This document shows, one piece after another, positions 47,747 to 59,697 of a stretch of DNA of 64,000 nucleotides. Source of the DNA: Trichoderma breve (lineage: Eukaryota; Ascomycota; Sordariomycetes; Hypocreales; Hypocreaceae). Every line of letters begins with the position of its first letter. The stretch's first letter is position 1. Below the pieces are notes generated by a model, which was not told the origin of the DNA, searched no databases, and saw only the letters and a program-made list of their open reading frames with translations. The DNA is taken from the NCBI RefSeq assembly GCF_028502605.1, contig NC_079237.1:248001-312000 (forward strand). The letters are read 5' to 3'. The position numbers were made by a program, and so were the translations under genes.

Positions 47747-49279
47747 ATGCGGGACAAACACAGCCCTTCGCTCCTCACAGTTCCGCTGATACTGGCGACA
47801 GCAACAACAGCCGCGAGCCAACTCTTCATTCCTTTCTACGGAACAAGTGCTAACGGGTTCAATGCGCCTCCTCGCGGATGGAACTCTTTTGGCATGCAAG
47901 CCCGAGGAGGCAACACGTTCACTCTCAATCAAGCCAATGTGCAAACTCAATGCGATCTTTTGAATGCCACTGCAGGATACACCCTGTGCAGTATAGACTC
48001 GGGCTGGTCGGGAAACGGAGGCGATCAGTTTGGTCGTCTTGTGCCAGACACTTCTGTATTCCCAAACTTGACAGCATTGGCCAATCGGCTGCACTCGCAA
48101 GGAAAGCTTCTCGGTATATATGCACTTCCAGGAGCATTGTCGGCCGACGCAGGCGTTACTGTTCAAGGAACCAACATCAAGCTGGGGACGTTGTTTGACA
48201 CGAGCCAGCCAAGTTACAATCTAAGGCAGACATTTGATTTCAGCAAGAACGGCGTTCAACAATGGCATAACTCTGTGGTTAACAATTGGGCTGCAATGTA
48301 TGATCTCAAAGTCAGTCTTTAGATGCCGCTAACACGATGCAATAGGGGAGTGGATTACATCAAGCTTGATTTCATGACTCCTGGAAGCCCCCAGGCCAAC
48401 GAAGATCTGCCCGCCAATAACTCTCTAGCTGCTGTGGCGTATCATAAGGCAATCCAACAAGCCAGTCGCCCGATGAGATTAGATCTCTCGTGGAAACTGG
48501 ACCGGAATTCAGCAGCAGACTTCTTCCTTTGGCGTGGTAATGCAGATGGCTTGCGCCTAGACCAGGACATCAACAACGCTGGGGCAAGCCAATTCTTGGG
48601 GTTCAATACGGTCCAGCGCGCAATTGAGCAGTACCGAAGCTTCATTAATCAACAAGAGGAAGACCCTGCGCGCCAAGGTACCCCAATAATGATTCGACCT
48701 GATATGGATAACGTGTACACGGGTAACGCCCAATCACTCACTGGCCTCTCAAACGTCCAGAGGTACACAGTTGCGATTCATTGGGTCGGCGCAGGCGCAA
48801 ACTTGATCACTGGTTCGGATTTAACGCAGCTTGACACGCTTGGGCGGGAGTTGCTTTATGACCCCGAATTTCTCTCGGTTGCTGATTTCACAGCTCAGTT
48901 TCCGATGCAGCCAAAGAATCCATTCGGAACCTCCAATCCTGGATCTCAAGCATCTGAACAGCTCCAAGCTTGGATTGCTGGGCCCAACGCAGGCAACAAG
49001 AACGCCGTCGTCGTTCTAGCCAACTACGGTCCAGACCTTGGGCAAGGAGGTTTCAATAAAAATCTCCAAGGAGTCCAATTGGTGAACATCTCACTATCAC
49101 TCTTGGGAATAGCAAACGGCCAACCCAACGGAGCTCCGGGTTGGAGCGTGCGCAGGGTTCTCGGAGGTGGCGGTTCTGGGGGCGAGGATCATAGTGATCT
49201 TGGTGTAGCAACATCTGTCATTGCCTCAAATCTGGGCCCTGGTGAAAGTGTTCTCTACTATCTCACTGCCACCAACTAA
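47747..49279 (+). CDS. GH27-like secreted glycosidase (alpha-galactosidase family)
   Basis: Secreted enzyme of 494 aa from exons 47747-48297 and 48346-49279. A signal peptide of about 23 residues is followed by APPRGWNSFG (residues 40-49), the start of the melibiase barrel. CSIDSGWSG is the second family mark. GVDYIKLDF carries the expected nucleophile Asp192. ADGLRLDQDINN holds the likely acid/base Asp. A beta-sandwich C-terminus with NYG and NIS sites ends the protein. The acid/base segment differs from classical alpha-galactosidases (RISxD), so the substrate may be another alpha-linked sugar. It lies at the edge of the uronate-degrading group, but membership is not shown. Confidence 0.82.
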
Positions 49280-49616
49280 GTCGAAACAATAACTCTCACA
49301 CAATCGAGCTATTCTACAAGAAGCATAACAAAGCGGTCAACAAATGTTAATAGCGTTGGAAATTATTTCGGTATAAATATGTAAATAAAGCCATCTTACA
49401 GAAACATATTAAATACGATATACTCCGCAAAAGGTGGCATGCAAAGAATATAGGTGATATTGAGACGGCATCGCCGGCAAACACACTGTTGAGGCCACCA
49501 TATGAGGATGTGCATGATTACTTGAGTATTACTTAAGAGAAGATGGAGGTTACGATGATCGTGATTGCATAGATACTTTTTATTGTCCTCGTAGTTACAT
49601 GTAATTGGATATAGAG
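49280..49616. other. Convergent intergenic stretch
   Basis: 337 bases between convergent genes. A donor-like GTAAGT just inside the lyase stop region raises the chance that a small last exon of that gene lies here; none could be fixed. Confidence 0.3.
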
Positions 49617-50837
49617 CTATGCTGTGAGATGCTTCGGACTTACCTTCACAGGCTCAAGTTGCTCAGGTGCAGGTCTCAAAGGCCACAAATCTACCACAGG
49701 TGTTTCAATCTTGCCAATCGCCTGCTGCGACTGTTCGTGACCGGCATCAGCGGCGGCGCGAATAACATCTGCAGCAGCGTATCGTTCAAAATGAAACTCC
49801 TCATATGACCATGCCGCGTCCCCAGTTGCGGCAGGTATTATATACTCAATAGCCTTGGTGATTCCTTGTCCTTGTGGCCCCTTATAGTTCCAAAGATCCA
49901 CGCCAGCTTTCTTGGCCACCATGGCGAGTCGAGTCAGCGCCAATAGAGTAAAGTTGGAGTAATGCCAACTTCGAGTTCGCCGAAGTTCTTCGGGCAGGGC
50001 TCCGTCAGGCCTGATTGTCTCATCAATATCCGCTTGGATGTTTGCGGCTTCCTGCTTGACAAGCTCCTTGTTGTCGACGAAAAGAGAAATAGCAGACACG
50101 AGCATACAGGTAAAACTTCCATGATTATTCTTTTCTGCTCGCTCAGCCTTGCCAAACTCGCTCTCGGTTAACCATTTTAGGAATTCTCGATTCCACTGAC
50201 GGAACCCGTCCATATCTTCGACTTGCCAGCCAGGCGCTGACCCGCCAGACGGACTACCGCTATCTAGAATGACGGCGATGTCGAGGAGTGTAGTGTACCA
50301 TTGAGAAAAGTCAATGATCCCAATATGACGCCCTGTGTTGAGAAACGGGATAAGCTGTGCATGGTTGAGATTCGGATTCATGCGGGTTTGTGGATTTATG
50401 AACCATGTCCTGATGATATTCGCAGCATGTCTGGCATAGGCCTCATTGCCAGTGTAAAACCATGCAAGGCCAAGAGCCGATGATGAACCAAAGACTTTTT
50501 CAACATTCACGCGATCGCTGTAATTGAGAACCTCGGGGTTCCTTTCGCCATCTCTCTGCACGTATGGATTTCCATCTGGCGTTGGTGATGGCCACCAATA
50601 AGGTGCTTGGCTAGTGTAATCGTGCATGTCGCCGCTTGGGGGAGCTTTCTTCTTCTCCATCACGGACCATGGGCCTTGTGTAAGCCATCCGTCCGCTTTG
50701 CCTTTCAAAGCTTCCAGAGACCTCTGTAGAGCGGCATCATTACCGCCCTGCAACCGGTTTCTAGCCTCAATGAGCCGCTCGCCATCAAGAACAATAGTCT
50801 TGAGACTCGGGGAACCGGTACTTTGAGGGGTCGTCAT
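49617..50837 (-). CDS. Alginate-lyase-family polysaccharide lyase
   Basis: Beta-eliminating lyase of the alginate_lyase (alpha/alpha-toroid) family, about 406 aa in one exon. APYWWPSP (about residues 79-85) is the substrate-groove segment. N237-N238-H239 in KNNHGSFT is the Asn/His catalytic pair. RSWHYSNFTLLAL supplies the conserved Tyr. The ATG is at 50837 (the frame upstream has only TTG). No signal peptide: residues 1-20 are polar. So it should work inside the cell on imported uronic oligosaccharides and leave unsaturated ends, the substrate of the GH88 enzyme in this group. AAG-GTAAGT near the C-terminus may be an unused or real splice donor, so the last 8 residues are uncertain. Cleaved linkage is inferred (glucuronan- or alginate-like). 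Confidence 0.82.
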   Translation of the reverse strand: MTTPQSTGSPSLKTIVLDGERLIEARNRLQGGNDAALQRSLEALKGKADGWLTQGPWSVMEKKKAPPSGDMHDYTSQAPYWWPSPTPDGNPYVQRDGERNPEVLNYSDRVNVEKVFGSSSALGLAWFYTGNEAYARHAANIIRTWFINPQTRMNPNLNHAQLIPFLNTGRHIGIIDFSQWYTTLLDIAVILDSGSPSGGSAPGWQVEDMDGFRQWNREFLKWLTESEFGKAERAEKNNHGSFTCMLVSAISLFVDNKELVKQEAANIQADIDETIRPDGALPEELRRTRSWHYSNFTLLALTRLAMVAKKAGVDLWNYKGPQGQGITKAIEYIIPAATGDAAWSYEEFHFERYAAADVIRAAADAGHEQSQQAIGKIETPVVDLWPLRPAPEQLEPVKVSPKHLTA

Positions 50838-51528
50838 GGTGAGATCCAATGCTTGCGTTGAGGGTAATGGACTGTCACATTAATTTGAGTTGGAATTACT
50901 TCCTGTTATTTTAAGCTTCCCCACCAACATATATTGACTTGTTAATTTCTTACTACCTTCATTTCTTCGTTCACTTCCCTCTCATTACGTTGTTAATCCA
51001 CTGAATATCTCCTCATTGTGGTGGTAGTGGGATAAATTGATCGCAGTTGGACTGGTTCTAATTGGCTCTTTACGTTCTGTAACCGTCCGCAGTGGCTAAT
51101 CGGCCTTCGGCACAACGGCCATCGGGGTAATGCCTCTCCGCTGACGTGTCTGCAATATGCCGTTGGCCGATCATCCGACTTCCGCTTCGAAACAGTGAAG
51201 ATGGAAATTGTTCGTTTCAGTATTATTACACTTCCTAATTCAAGCCCGTAGAGTGGCGAAATCTGATAGAGTGATCAAGCAGGACTTGAATGTACCTTTT
51301 AGATATGTTACGAGTATGTCCTCCGCCACACCAAATGCCCTCGGAGGTGAAGCTTCATAGAGCAAAAGGCATATATGGAGGATGGATAAAATAGTGCGAT
51401 TGGAGGCAACAATGACGTTTGGTATCCTGTCTTGTGTTATCTCCTCATTCACGTTATGTCCTTGAACACACACTCTTGCGCAACTACTATATTCCAAATT
51501 CGAGACTCCATTATATCCTGTGTTCGCC
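50838..51528. promoter_or_regulatory. Upstream region of lyase gene
   Basis: About 690 bases. It holds CGG triplets at 51101, 51108, 51116 and 51123, spaced 7-8 bases apart, the last in CGGGGTAATG. No gene is seen. Confidence 0.45.
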
Positions 51529-54397
51529 TTAGCCAGAGAGGCCTACTCCTCTTGTAGAATCGAATGCAAAGAAATCAGCGCCCTGCAGCGAAATGACACG
51601 ATCCATTTCCAAGAACTGATTTCCCAATAACATATTCGACATAGTTGTCAGTTCGTCCTCCTCCGCCATCATTGACTGGTTATGGGGGAAACTATTGGCG
51701 GCATTCATATCGTTCATCAAAGCGATAGAAGGACCATTTATGTTCCTCAAGTTTGCATTGGCTGATGACGCTGCCAATGGTGATTGCCCTACTCCTGATT
51801 GGGAGCTCATGTCGTCTTGAGGCTGTGGAACCTCCCGGACGCCATAAGTAGCCGAATGTCTTGTGCGAGCGGGTGATCTGTGTGACTGATAATTGGAACG
51901 CATATCAGACGCCCTTGTGGGAGATGGGACGCCAGCCCTTTGGTATGCTTCAAACCCTGATGAATAGCGTCTGTGTGATTGGCCGTTATGATTCCTGTAA
52001 TCAGTGCCGCTGGGCGATATGACTGAGTTGGGTTGTACTGTTGCTTCGATGAAGCCATACAGGCTCGCATCGCCCAGGGTCTCTATGAGGTCGATTGTTG
52101 AGAATGTCACATCGTTTAGACAGCGGGAGTGCAGACTTTCGAGCTGCTCTGCGTATCTTCCAGCCAAGTCTAGGGGTCGTTGTCGATCGGGAGCACTGCC
52201 AAAGGTGCTCCCATATGTGTAGTATCCGTGCCATTTGTCAGACATATCTTTTAAGCTCTGCAAGAGGTTGAAAAACTCGGTCTCCAAGGTATGGGTTTCA
52301 CTGGAGTGCCAGTGGATGAGCAATATCCTAGCGGCGACAAAAGCGCAAAATGCGAATTGGGCATTAACAATGCCCCCCATAAACCTCAGATATTTTTGCA
52401 CAATTGACGATGTTTCAACTGCGGCAAGGTGGCATGTCTCAGCGCTGCATGAGCTAGGTAGCTTGACCACGTTTTTCCAGCGCGCAGGTGGATACGCAAT
52501 ATGTTGATGGAGTAGTATCATTGAAGTGTTGTGAGATACATGTGCCAATGTTAGGTTTGGATCAAGCTTTAATATTAGCACATCTCGAGAGACGTTTGAG
52601 TCTTGCCATTGCTTCGGCAAGAACATCTTCCAACTAATGAAGAAATAAGTCAGTGCGAAATAATAGAGTGGATTGAGGGAGGCCATACTGAACTAGACGA
52701 AGGTCCAGTTCCTTGAACCTTGTTAACCAGTTCTTGACTTCATCCCGGTTCCCAAAATTCACACTCTGCTGCAAGAAGAATGAGGTGACCTGGCTGAGAT
52801 TTTCCGTTGCTTCGATACAATACGCAAAGGCCCCAAGTTTTGAGACGTCTACATCCCCATTGGACCCAGGGCTGGGGTGGTCAATCGCCACCTTTGGTGA
52901 TACATAGATTGTAGGTGCACTCGATATTGAATTGCCGATTTTCGCTGTCGATTTATCCCATATTCCAAAATATGGCGTCGAAACGGGCTCTGCTCTCGCC
53001 CACATTGCTCCACCGCAAGGGAGGCGCCGATGAACGTCGTCAGATGTGAGACTCGTATGCCATCTACATAAATCAGTCTATAGTTACCACATCCGTGGTC
53101 GCAAGCCCTTACCCAGTAGTGACAGAGCATATTCTATAATATTTGATCAGTTGCTTGATTACCACATATGTAGGACAGCTGATTTACCTGTCTAGAAGAA
53201 AAACACTCCAGAAAAGTCTTCGGCGTGCTTCGGAATCTGTCCAGTCCAGTGGTTTTTCCAAGACGGTCAAAGATCTTAATAGAGGCTGCTTCGGTGAGTC
53301 TTCGTCTGGCTCTACCGTTAGCTGTAGGTAGTCAACAACCCTCGTTAAAGATGCAATTATAGGCCATGCTCTTTGAACGTGACCGCTTCCCATCTATAAA
53401 ACTGTTAGTACTCCCTCAGAACCAAGGAATAGATGTCGCCTACATAGTCAAAAGCAATTATCACCAACGCTTGGGTGTTCTCAATGGAAAGTGACTCCAT
53501 CGCATTTTCCATCACCGTGCTTCGAGAGATGCGAATCTGCCTTGTGACGTCCTGAATACTCATTCCAAAGGCCGTACAGTCGACATATTTAATTCCAGCG
53601 GAAAGTAAAGCGTGAAGGAGCACGGTAAGCCTTTGCCTCTGGGCGGGGTCTTTAAATTTGGCTCGAAATCTTGTTTCGTGGAGGATCGGTATCCAGTGAT
53701 GCACTGTCTGGAAATGAGCTTCCACTACCGCTTCTAACAATGGATATTGTGGCAATGGCGTAATCCAAGCATCATCATTTGTATCGCAGTATCGGTCCTG
53801 TTCATCGCCAATGCGTTGTCGTTTCCTGCGGTGATGGTCTGATTGAGGGGCCGTTTCGGCCAGTGAATCTTGATCTGCATATCGAGATGCACCATACGGT
53901 CCCTGCTGCCTTTCCATCGAAGGAGATGTCGTGGGTGAGAGTTCGTTTCTCATAGGTCTCTCAAGATCCCCATTCAACAAAGCAACTAGTCTCGCCTTTG
54001 TGTTGCCAGAAGTGTCCAGAAGAATCTGCTCCAATGTTTCTGCTCTAGTTAGTAAATTGTAGAAACTTCAGGCGGATAAACGTTAACCTACCGAGTCGTC
54101 GACTGAGACTATCGACAGCCCCAGCCTTGATACCAGGCTTTTGCTTTACAACATACTGACATTCAGCGCCTAGGAGCACATTTTGTTACCACCTATCCAT
54201 AAAGATAATGTCAAGGATGCTAGGGCTGGATTACCTATCTTGAGACACTGTGCGCAACTCGGTCTCTCACGGGAGCATCGAGACTTTCTTCTCCTGCATG
54301 AGAGGCACGCAGGCAACTCATCAGGGTGTGGTGAACCTTCGTCTTCTCCACCCGCCGACCGTGCTGGGCTTCTCATATTGCGCGAAACCTGGTCCAT
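51529..54397 (-). CDS. Large Zn(II)2Cys6 transcription factor with a 21-base microexon
   Basis: Nuclear regulator of 847 aa. Exons 54397-54235, 54169-54092, 54039-53444, 53393-53188, 53133-53113, 53063-52689 and 52633-51529 sum to 2544 bases in frame. The fifth exon is 21 bases and encodes ICSVTT plus split codons. Zinc-cluster cysteines 31, 34, 41, 48, 51 and 58 are complete only after the first splice. A coiled-coil-like stretch ([15 protein letters not shown]) follows, then the fungal TF domain with [31 protein letters not shown] and [16 protein letters not shown]. The C-terminus is Ser/Asn-rich. It sits between the lyase and the sugar transporter, all read leftwards, and is the obvious candidate pathway regulator of the uronate group (inference). 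Confidence 0.88.
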
Positions 54398-54924
54398 CTT
54401 ACAGTCTCTGCTCTCAACTACAAGACGACGGAGATGGTCTTGATGGATCGCATTCCTAATTACGCTTAAGCGCAGATATGTCCATACAAGGCATGAGACG
54501 ATGCTGATATCGCTGCGCTGTACGCACGTCGCGTGTTCCTGGCTGCACCAAGAAACAGGGTGACGCAGGGTCTGCTCACCCCAGTTAACCAGCTGTCTAG
54601 GTTGGTCAGCTGTTTGCGGGGGCTTCTCCAATACCACTAACCATGGATCGATTGTTAGTCTTTACAGCACTATTACCACTAGCACTCACACTTTAGGAAA
54701 AAGCGGCAAATCTCAGCTGCTGGGCGGGTCTGTCGTTGGAGGAATTTCCACCACTGAGCTTGCTGATAACTGACTTCAATTACAACATTCGATACATACT
54801 TGTGCGTGTTAGAGGTAGTAAATTCCATATATTACGCGTAAAACTATGTACTAAATAGTATACTTTGTTAAGAGAGTAGGTCCAAAATTCAGATTGTCAT
54901 ACAACAACATTACATCAACACAAC
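54398..54924. other. Intergenic stretch upstream of the regulator
   Basis: About 530 bases; presumed promoter of the large Zn2Cys6 gene and 3' flank of the transporter. The open frame extends upstream of the chosen ATG, but that part lacks protein character. Confidence 0.4.
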
Positions 54925-56607
54925 TCATCCAACATGAACCGCAGTCGTAGCCTCGTTGATCTCGCCTCTTTTCTCGTCAACTTCCTCGGCGCCTTCATGA
55001 AGCTTTGCCTCGACAGAGTTGGGGCCGTCGAAGAGTTGCGCAACTTCCTCTAGCGAGAGGTTCTTGGTCTCAGGGTAAAAGAAGTAAATGATGCAAAAGT
55101 TGCTGACAAGAACACAACACCAAACAATATAGTACTTCCAACCTATCTTCCCGAGCCCAATTGGATTAGTGTACCCCGAGAAGATGTTTGCCGCTGCATC
55201 GCCAAAGCTAGAAATGACAAAAGCCTTCGCACGCAGATCAAAGGGCGCCACCTCAGCAACGTACGAGTTGAGCATACAGCCAGGCATTTTGTAAAAGACG
55301 CCAAAGAGGAAAATGGTAAAAATGGTGGCACGGCCAAGAGCATGGTTTTCGTAATTGATGCTTGTGTTGACTCCCGTGAATACGGTGAGCAATAAGAATG
55401 CGACAAACATCCCACTCATACCAATCAGCCACATCGGGCGGCGGCCTATTTTGTCGATGAAGAGCGAGAACAGATTGCCCCAAACCCAACCGTTGATAGT
55501 AATACCGCCATTGAGAAGGAGTTGTTGTTTGCTGTTGGTAATACCGATAGAGTTGAAGACGAGATGAATGTAGTATGAGAGTAAGGCATTGCCACACCAT
55601 TGGATGATGAAACCGGATGTCACAATGATGAAGAGTCGGTATCGATTAGCGGCAGTTCGGAACCATCCCATCCATGAAGACAATGCTTGCACCTTCTCTG
55701 CCTCGATCGCGGCTTCGATTTCCGCCATCTCATATTGTAACAGTTGTGAAGACTCGTCACCTTCAGCATGATACTTGGCCAGAATCTCGTATGCCTCTTT
55801 GCTGCGATTCTGATAGACAAGCCATCTGGGCGACTCAGGAATGAAGAAGGACATGACCAATTGGAAGCAGGACGATAATGCTTGAAGAAGTGAAGGAAGT
55901 CGCCATGACCAAGATCCAACGATGAATGAAGTGCCATAAGTGATCCATGCGGCCATGATCTGGCCTAGAGAGCCAGTTGTATTTTGAATACCAATGATCT
56001 GTGTCCTCTGAAATGGATGAGCCAGCTCGCTCGCCAAGATTGGGCTGCATGGATAGTTAGCCAACGCTGTACTACTATTATGGTTTTCCACCAACTCACC
56101 ATGCTGTATTCTGGATCGTATTTCCGAAGCCAATCAGACACCTAGCGAACACGAACATGGCGTAATTTTGGGCACTGGCCTGAAGTGCAACTCCGATGAG
56201 CAGAAGAAGAGAGCCAATTGTAATAGGACGTCGAGGTCCAAGCCATTGAATCAAGGGGGCAGCGATGAGGAGAGCGGCAAGTTGTCCATATCTCGTGCCG
56301 TTAGAAATCGTACCGAGACGAGTACCTGAAATTTTGATTAGGATTGAACGTTTATATGAGCGTGATCGGAGATGCCACTCATACCTGTCGGATGATCCAA
56401 GGCCTCTTGCCATGACGGGAGCGATTGAAGACCATTCAGCATAGAGCCATCATATCCATTGGTCATATCACAAACAATACAGCCAAGTAAAAGAAAGTTG
56501 AGGCTGCGAAGACCAGGATAATGCCACCAAAAGCGGTCGCGCTTGTCGGTCTCGCGGAGGGTGTGACCCTCAACACCGCGGACCGAAGCCTTGTTGACGT
56601 GAAACAT
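54925..56607 (-). CDS. MFS sugar/oligosaccharide transporter (lactose-permease-like)
   Basis: Sugar porter of 522 aa from exons 56607-56385, 56325-56100 and 56044-54925. Features in order are DMTNGYDGSMLNGLQ in helix 1 (GYD-GS mark of fungal lactose/hexose permeases), GPRRPITIGS after helix 2, FVFARCLIGFG, PESPRWLVYQNR, FIDKIGRRPMW, and PETKNLSLEEVAQLFDG. The long polar C-tail is acidic. It lies between the candidate regulator and a DUF2264 gene; with three signal-less enzymes around it, its cargo is probably an acidic oligosaccharide (inference). Fungal relatives include disaccharide permeases. Confidence 0.92.
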
Positions 56608-57810
56608 TGCACAAGCTGGCGAATGCCGAAGACTTGCTTGAGTTTATTCAGTAGATGAGAGCTGCAGATCAATGAAGATAGCAGATGTGGGTTAAAACAT
56701 TGCTGGTTTCACAAAGGAGGTCGTGACCTATTAATGGCTGGCAGACAAACACCCAGCAACGCAACATGGGACGCAAGCAAGGCTCTCAGACGGGCCGAAC
56801 CAATTCAATGGCTAGCTTCCCTTATAACGCTGACCGGTAAGCCTTCCTCCCGCTTGCCGCCACTCGGCAAGGAAGCAAGTGTGTCCTGGGGAATGCGGGA
56901 TGAACTTTGGGGATGGTGTCTGTCTTCCCCATGGGGTAAAAGTTTGATCAAGGAAAAGGGTTGGAGTGGGGCATGTGATTGAAGCCATTGTCTGTAACTG
57001 TCTAGAAGACTAATGAAGTCTTGTGAACAGAACAGCTAAGATCTCTCGTGGACTGATCAGTAGTGCCAACACTCCGGCGTGCGGAGTAGTGCGATGCCGA
57101 TGCACCGGGGGGCTGTCCGAAGGTAGGGATCCGATGCCGAAGACCCGAAGCTGAGACCCGATTTACGGGGGAGGGAGGGGGCTAGCGTAGCCACAAGTTG
57201 TGAGACGGGGAAACCCTCGAGCGTCTAGAGAACTGAGAGGTAACGTTCTTCATAGTCCCGGTTCATTAAATTGTGAATTAGCGGCGGTAGATTCAAGATC
57301 GGGGGTGCCAATGTCTAGCACGCAAAGCGAATCAAAGGCAACCACTATCAGCGAGGCACATAATAGTCCAACTGGGGTCGACGTTGGGAATAATTGTTAA
57401 CTAGCTATCATATAGAGTTGTAGTGCTCACAATTATAATGTCAGTTACGAACCGATAGTAAGGTTAGAGCACAAAGAGTAATATGTAGGATAATTATTTG
57501 GATATATTTTATTGGCGATGTCTATAAACGGTGGCAACACCGCTCTTGATACCTATGTTCTAGTTTACAGGGTAGTACGCGGTCCCAAAGAGAGGTTGAA
57601 ATTCTACAAACAATGTAATAAGCGCAAATATAATGTATATACTTCTAAGTAGCTATGATTTGCATTACACTGATAAACTATTTTCCCACATGAGTATAGG
57701 ATGAAGACCCGGCTGCTTGTGAGGCACTATAGATATGCATTATTCGAAATGCACCCAACATGTTGATGGATTGGCGCGCCGTAAAACTGTGCCATATTCC
57801 GAGCACTACG
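56608..57810. promoter_or_regulatory. Upstream region of sugar transporter
   Basis: About 1.2 kb with no supported gene. It contains an inverted repeat CTCCG-N5-CGGAG at 57072-57086, continuing as CGGAGTAGTG, and GC-rich DNA to 57180 with sites of the SYGGRG type (GCGGAG at 57081, CCGGGG near 57105) that a carbon-catabolite repressor could use. The sites are seen; their use is inferred. Confidence 0.45.
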
Positions 57811-59697
57811 CTAGTTTCCTGAGCGAGAATAATGCTTGACAATCTCTATATCGATTCCATCGCTTTTGAATATTTTTTCAACTTCATCGAGTGCTGGAAC
57901 TGCGGGTGGCTGTGACCACCGGTCTTTGGCCGATGGACCAGCAAGAACCGCGCAAGCAAAAACCCGAGTCTCATTTGCCTCAACTGTTCCCTTGAGCTGG
58001 GGAACAAGTGTGCGTGGGAACATAAGGCTGGTATTTCCGTGAGGCTTGGTGACTCTCGCAACTCGCTTTGGTAACGGTGAGGCATCCAGTATACCACTGA
58101 AGTCGCCAGTCGTAGATATCGCATAAGCGGCGCCGTCATCTTCTTGAGTCTTATCCGCGTTGAAATCAGTTCTTGGTGCTGCAAATCCACCTTCGATAGT
58201 GGTAAGTCTCCGTGGCGATTGAATGCGATGAATGCGGATATGCCAGTCGGGGTATGGAATGAGCCAAGTTTCGACCACAACGTCGGACCACGGACGCCAC
58301 GATGAGTAGATCTTGCTTCCCGCCATCCTAGCAGTTTCACAATGTTCTCGAACTCTATAGTGTATGCCATCGTCGCTCAGTGCAATCATGCTATCGAAGG
58401 CACCGACGTCAAATGCTCGACTATCGCTCTCCACGGAGAAGCCGTACCGAGTTGAATAGGCGAACTTAAGATATTTCTCTGGTACAAAGCGCATCGCCTT
58501 ATTTGAATCCGGCCCAGAGTTAAGCATAATCGTATGACCCGGCGTATGCATGAAAGTAAGACCTGGTACTGGAAATGCAGCTACTGAGGGACGTTGAGGC
58601 ATGGGAAGCTCCTCCGCCGTCCAGAATGGGTGATCTGCCGGCAGGCTCAATGGACTAAAAGCTTTCATGGCCCAGTATGGTGAACCAGTCGATAGATATC
58701 GCTCCGCCATGAATGGGTTTGGGTACGCATAACCAAGCGTCAAGATACCATCGCGTCGAGAGATGGGCTGGGCTGCCCACCATCGAAGATTGCGTAGATA
58801 TATGCCCTTGATGACACCCCAAGGCAATGCCTCGACACCAGCCACTGCCAGGTATCCCCAGTAAGCGGCAACACATTGTCTATATGACAAGCTCCGGCCG
58901 TAGGGAATGTTTGAGCCTGAATCTGCAAACCAATGCATGAAGACAGGAGCAAATTCTCGCGCCCTCTCCTTGAACCGGTCGCCACGGGCCTTGTCTGACG
59001 GCCGATGGACGGCATAAAATAATCCGTAGTAGTGCATTGCAAAGGGATTATAATAATCAATACGACGTGTATCGCCTTCGTCTTCTCCGTCGCGATACCA
59101 TCCATCTGATATGTAGAGACTCTCCATGTCGTCCAAGTACTCATTTGTTCCAGCAGTATCAACTTCGACACCGACACTCTCCAGGGCAAGATCGACCATT
59201 ATTCGGAAATATTTATGGTTATTTGATCCATGCTCTCCATTGCGGCTCGACAGTAACCATTTACTAACATTGCTCTTCACTGTATCATCGAGTGGCTTCC
59301 AATACTGATCGGGAGCGAGCAAGATGGCATATGCGAGTGCAGCTGCCTCCACATGTCTTTGATCCATTGATGGTACAGGTCCCCAATACTCTGGATGCTG
59401 CGGATCTGTGCCATTCTTGAGTCCCTCTCTGTACCTGTCCCAATGATCAAACTTTCCTCCGCCAGCAACCAACGGCGCAATTCCGAATAACGGTCTGGCG
59501 TAACCCTCCAAGTCGCATGCTGCGCGGTCCCATGTAGACGTGGACGCATCGATTTGAACACGAGCATTTCCTTCAGAGAAAGCAGGCAACAAAGGTTCAA
59601 ATAGTGAAATAACTGCCTTCGCAACATCATCTCTCGTTTTAAATGGGTTCCCATGAAGGGGATTGAATCTGGAATCTCCGTTTACAAGAGCTGCCAT
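57811..59697 (-). CDS. DUF2264-family glycoside hydrolase-like protein
   Basis: Intronless, 628 aa, no signal peptide (MAALVNGDSRFNPL). The N-terminal two thirds are the DUF2264 alpha/alpha toroid, from NPFKTRDDVAKAV. Other marks are WDRAACDLEGYARPLFG, SSRNGEHGSNNHKYFRIMV, DGWYRDG and RSLSYRQCVAAYWGYL. The rest is beta-rich. Relatives with this domain occur in bacterial polysaccharide loci, and some are, to my recollection, classed as GH154 beta-glucuronidases. A role in splitting glucuronosyl oligosaccharides fits the neighbours. It is divergent from the GH88 gene, so they are likely co-expressed. The absence of introns next to intron-rich genes is notable. The domain is sure; the activity is inferred. 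Confidence 0.85.
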   Translation of the reverse strand: MAALVNGDSRFNPLHGNPFKTRDDVAKAVISLFEPLLPAFSEGNARVQIDASTSTWDRAACDLEGYARPLFGIAPLVAGGGKFDHWDRYREGLKNGTDPQHPEYWGPVPSMDQRHVEAAALAYAILLAPDQYWKPLDDTVKSNVSKWLLSSRNGEHGSNNHKYFRIMVDLALESVGVEVDTAGTNEYLDDMESLYISDGWYRDGEDEGDTRRIDYYNPFAMHYYGLFYAVHRPSDKARGDRFKERAREFAPVFMHWFADSGSNIPYGRSLSYRQCVAAYWGYLAVAGVEALPWGVIKGIYLRNLRWWAAQPISRRDGILTLGYAYPNPFMAERYLSTGSPYWAMKAFSPLSLPADHPFWTAEELPMPQRPSVAAFPVPGLTFMHTPGHTIMLNSGPDSNKAMRFVPEKYLKFAYSTRYGFSVESDSRAFDVGAFDSMIALSDDGIHYRVREHCETARMAGSKIYSSWRPWSDVVVETWLIPYPDWHIRIHRIQSPRRLTTIEGGFAAPRTDFNADKTQEDDGAAYAISTTGDFSGILDASPLPKRVARVTKPHGNTSLMFPRTLVPQLKGTVEANETRVFACAVLAGPSAKDRWSQPPAVPALDEVEKIFKSDGIDIEIVKHYSRSGN

